Source of the DNA: Paramesorhizobium endophyticum
GTDB lineage: Bacteria; Pseudomonadota; Alphaproteobacteria; Rhizobiales; Rhizobiaceae
Assembly: GCF_014640615.1 (NCBI RefSeq)
Contig: NZ_BMHH01000030.1
Span: forward strand, 1-34,069
Reading direction: 5' to 3'
DNA length: 34,069 nt
Position 1 is the first letter of the stretch, and every line of letters begins with the position of its first letter. A program made the position numbers and the translations under genes. The notes below the pieces were generated by a model. That model saw only the letters and a program-made list of their open reading frames with translations, was not told the DNA's origin and ran no database searches. Of this stretch, positions 33,871-34,069 are shown piece by piece.

Positions 33871-34069
33871 CCGACGATCTCCTTCCGGAGAACAGGTCGG
33901 ACGTTTGGGCGGGGAATTTCAAGATGGGTTAAATGGTCATCGGGCGATAGCGCGGAATAGCGCAAAAATACAGGAAGAAGCGTTGTTCCTTTTTAGGGCG
34001 TGCCGTCATTTGAGAATACATTTCCTGAGGATTTCCAAATCAGCTTTTCAGTGATTCATAAAGAGCCAG
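33871..34069 (-). promoter_or_regulatory. Upstream region of traG with short direct repeats
   Basis: No gene in these 199 bp. ATAGCGC occurs at 33947-33953 and again at 33957-33963, ten base pairs apart, about 80 bp before the traG start; such helically phased repeats are typical of ribbon-helix-helix operators. GCGGAATAGCG (33952-33962) matches GCGGAATACCG (31345-31355), before trbB, at 10 of 11 positions. The promoter itself is not clear to me. Confidence 0.35.

Overview
The window reads as a piece of alphaproteobacterial DNA, most likely from the order Hyphomicrobiales (Brucella/Ochrobactrum, Rhizobium and relatives). This rests on the high GC content, an IalB-family gene, the trb-type conjugation cluster with its ribbon-helix-helix gene between traG and trbB, and IS110-family elements of types common in that order. 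I cannot name the species or tell chromosome from plasmid.

Layout, left to right. (1) Positions 1-2790 hold two divergent IS110-family elements lying back to back: an IS1111-like element read leftwards (transposase 497-1510) and an IS110-group element read rightwards (transposase 1713-2738). Both have structured non-coding flanks where a bridge RNA would be expected. (2) Positions 2739-3215 carry no gene but contain a 60-bp relic of the ABC transporter gene found intact 14 kb away. (3) Positions 3216-14401 (minus strand) are a contact-dependent inhibition (CDI) / two-partner secretion operon in the order promoter, IalB-family periplasmic protein, cdiB, cdiA (2772 aa), cdiI. The toxin tip and the immunity gene are visibly richer in A/T and overlap by 17 nt. 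(4) Positions 14519-21475 (minus) are a type I secretion locus: an unrecognised exported protein, a 794-aa non-RTX substrate with an Ala/Glu-rich helical repeat and EF-hand-like calcium motifs, an ABC exporter with a degenerate C39 domain, and an HlyD-type adaptor. No TolC gene is present, so a housekeeping one would be needed. (5) Positions 21856-33870 (minus) are a complete, tightly coupled mating-pair-formation and coupling-protein cluster: traG, a CopG-like gene, trbB, C, D, E, J, K-alt, L, F, G and I. Relaxase, origin of transfer, integrase and replication genes are not in the window.

How it fits together. The trb/traG genes would move DNA between cells. The CDI operon would deliver a toxin to touching neighbours and protect siblings through CdiI. 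The type I locus exports a calcium-binding protein whose role is unknown; its position between conjugation and CDI genes makes a role in competition or attachment attractive but unproven. The most novel candidates are this type I substrate with its upstream partner, the unassigned CdiA toxin/CdiI pair, the IalB-type gene opening the CDI operon, and the paired IS110 bridge-RNA regions.
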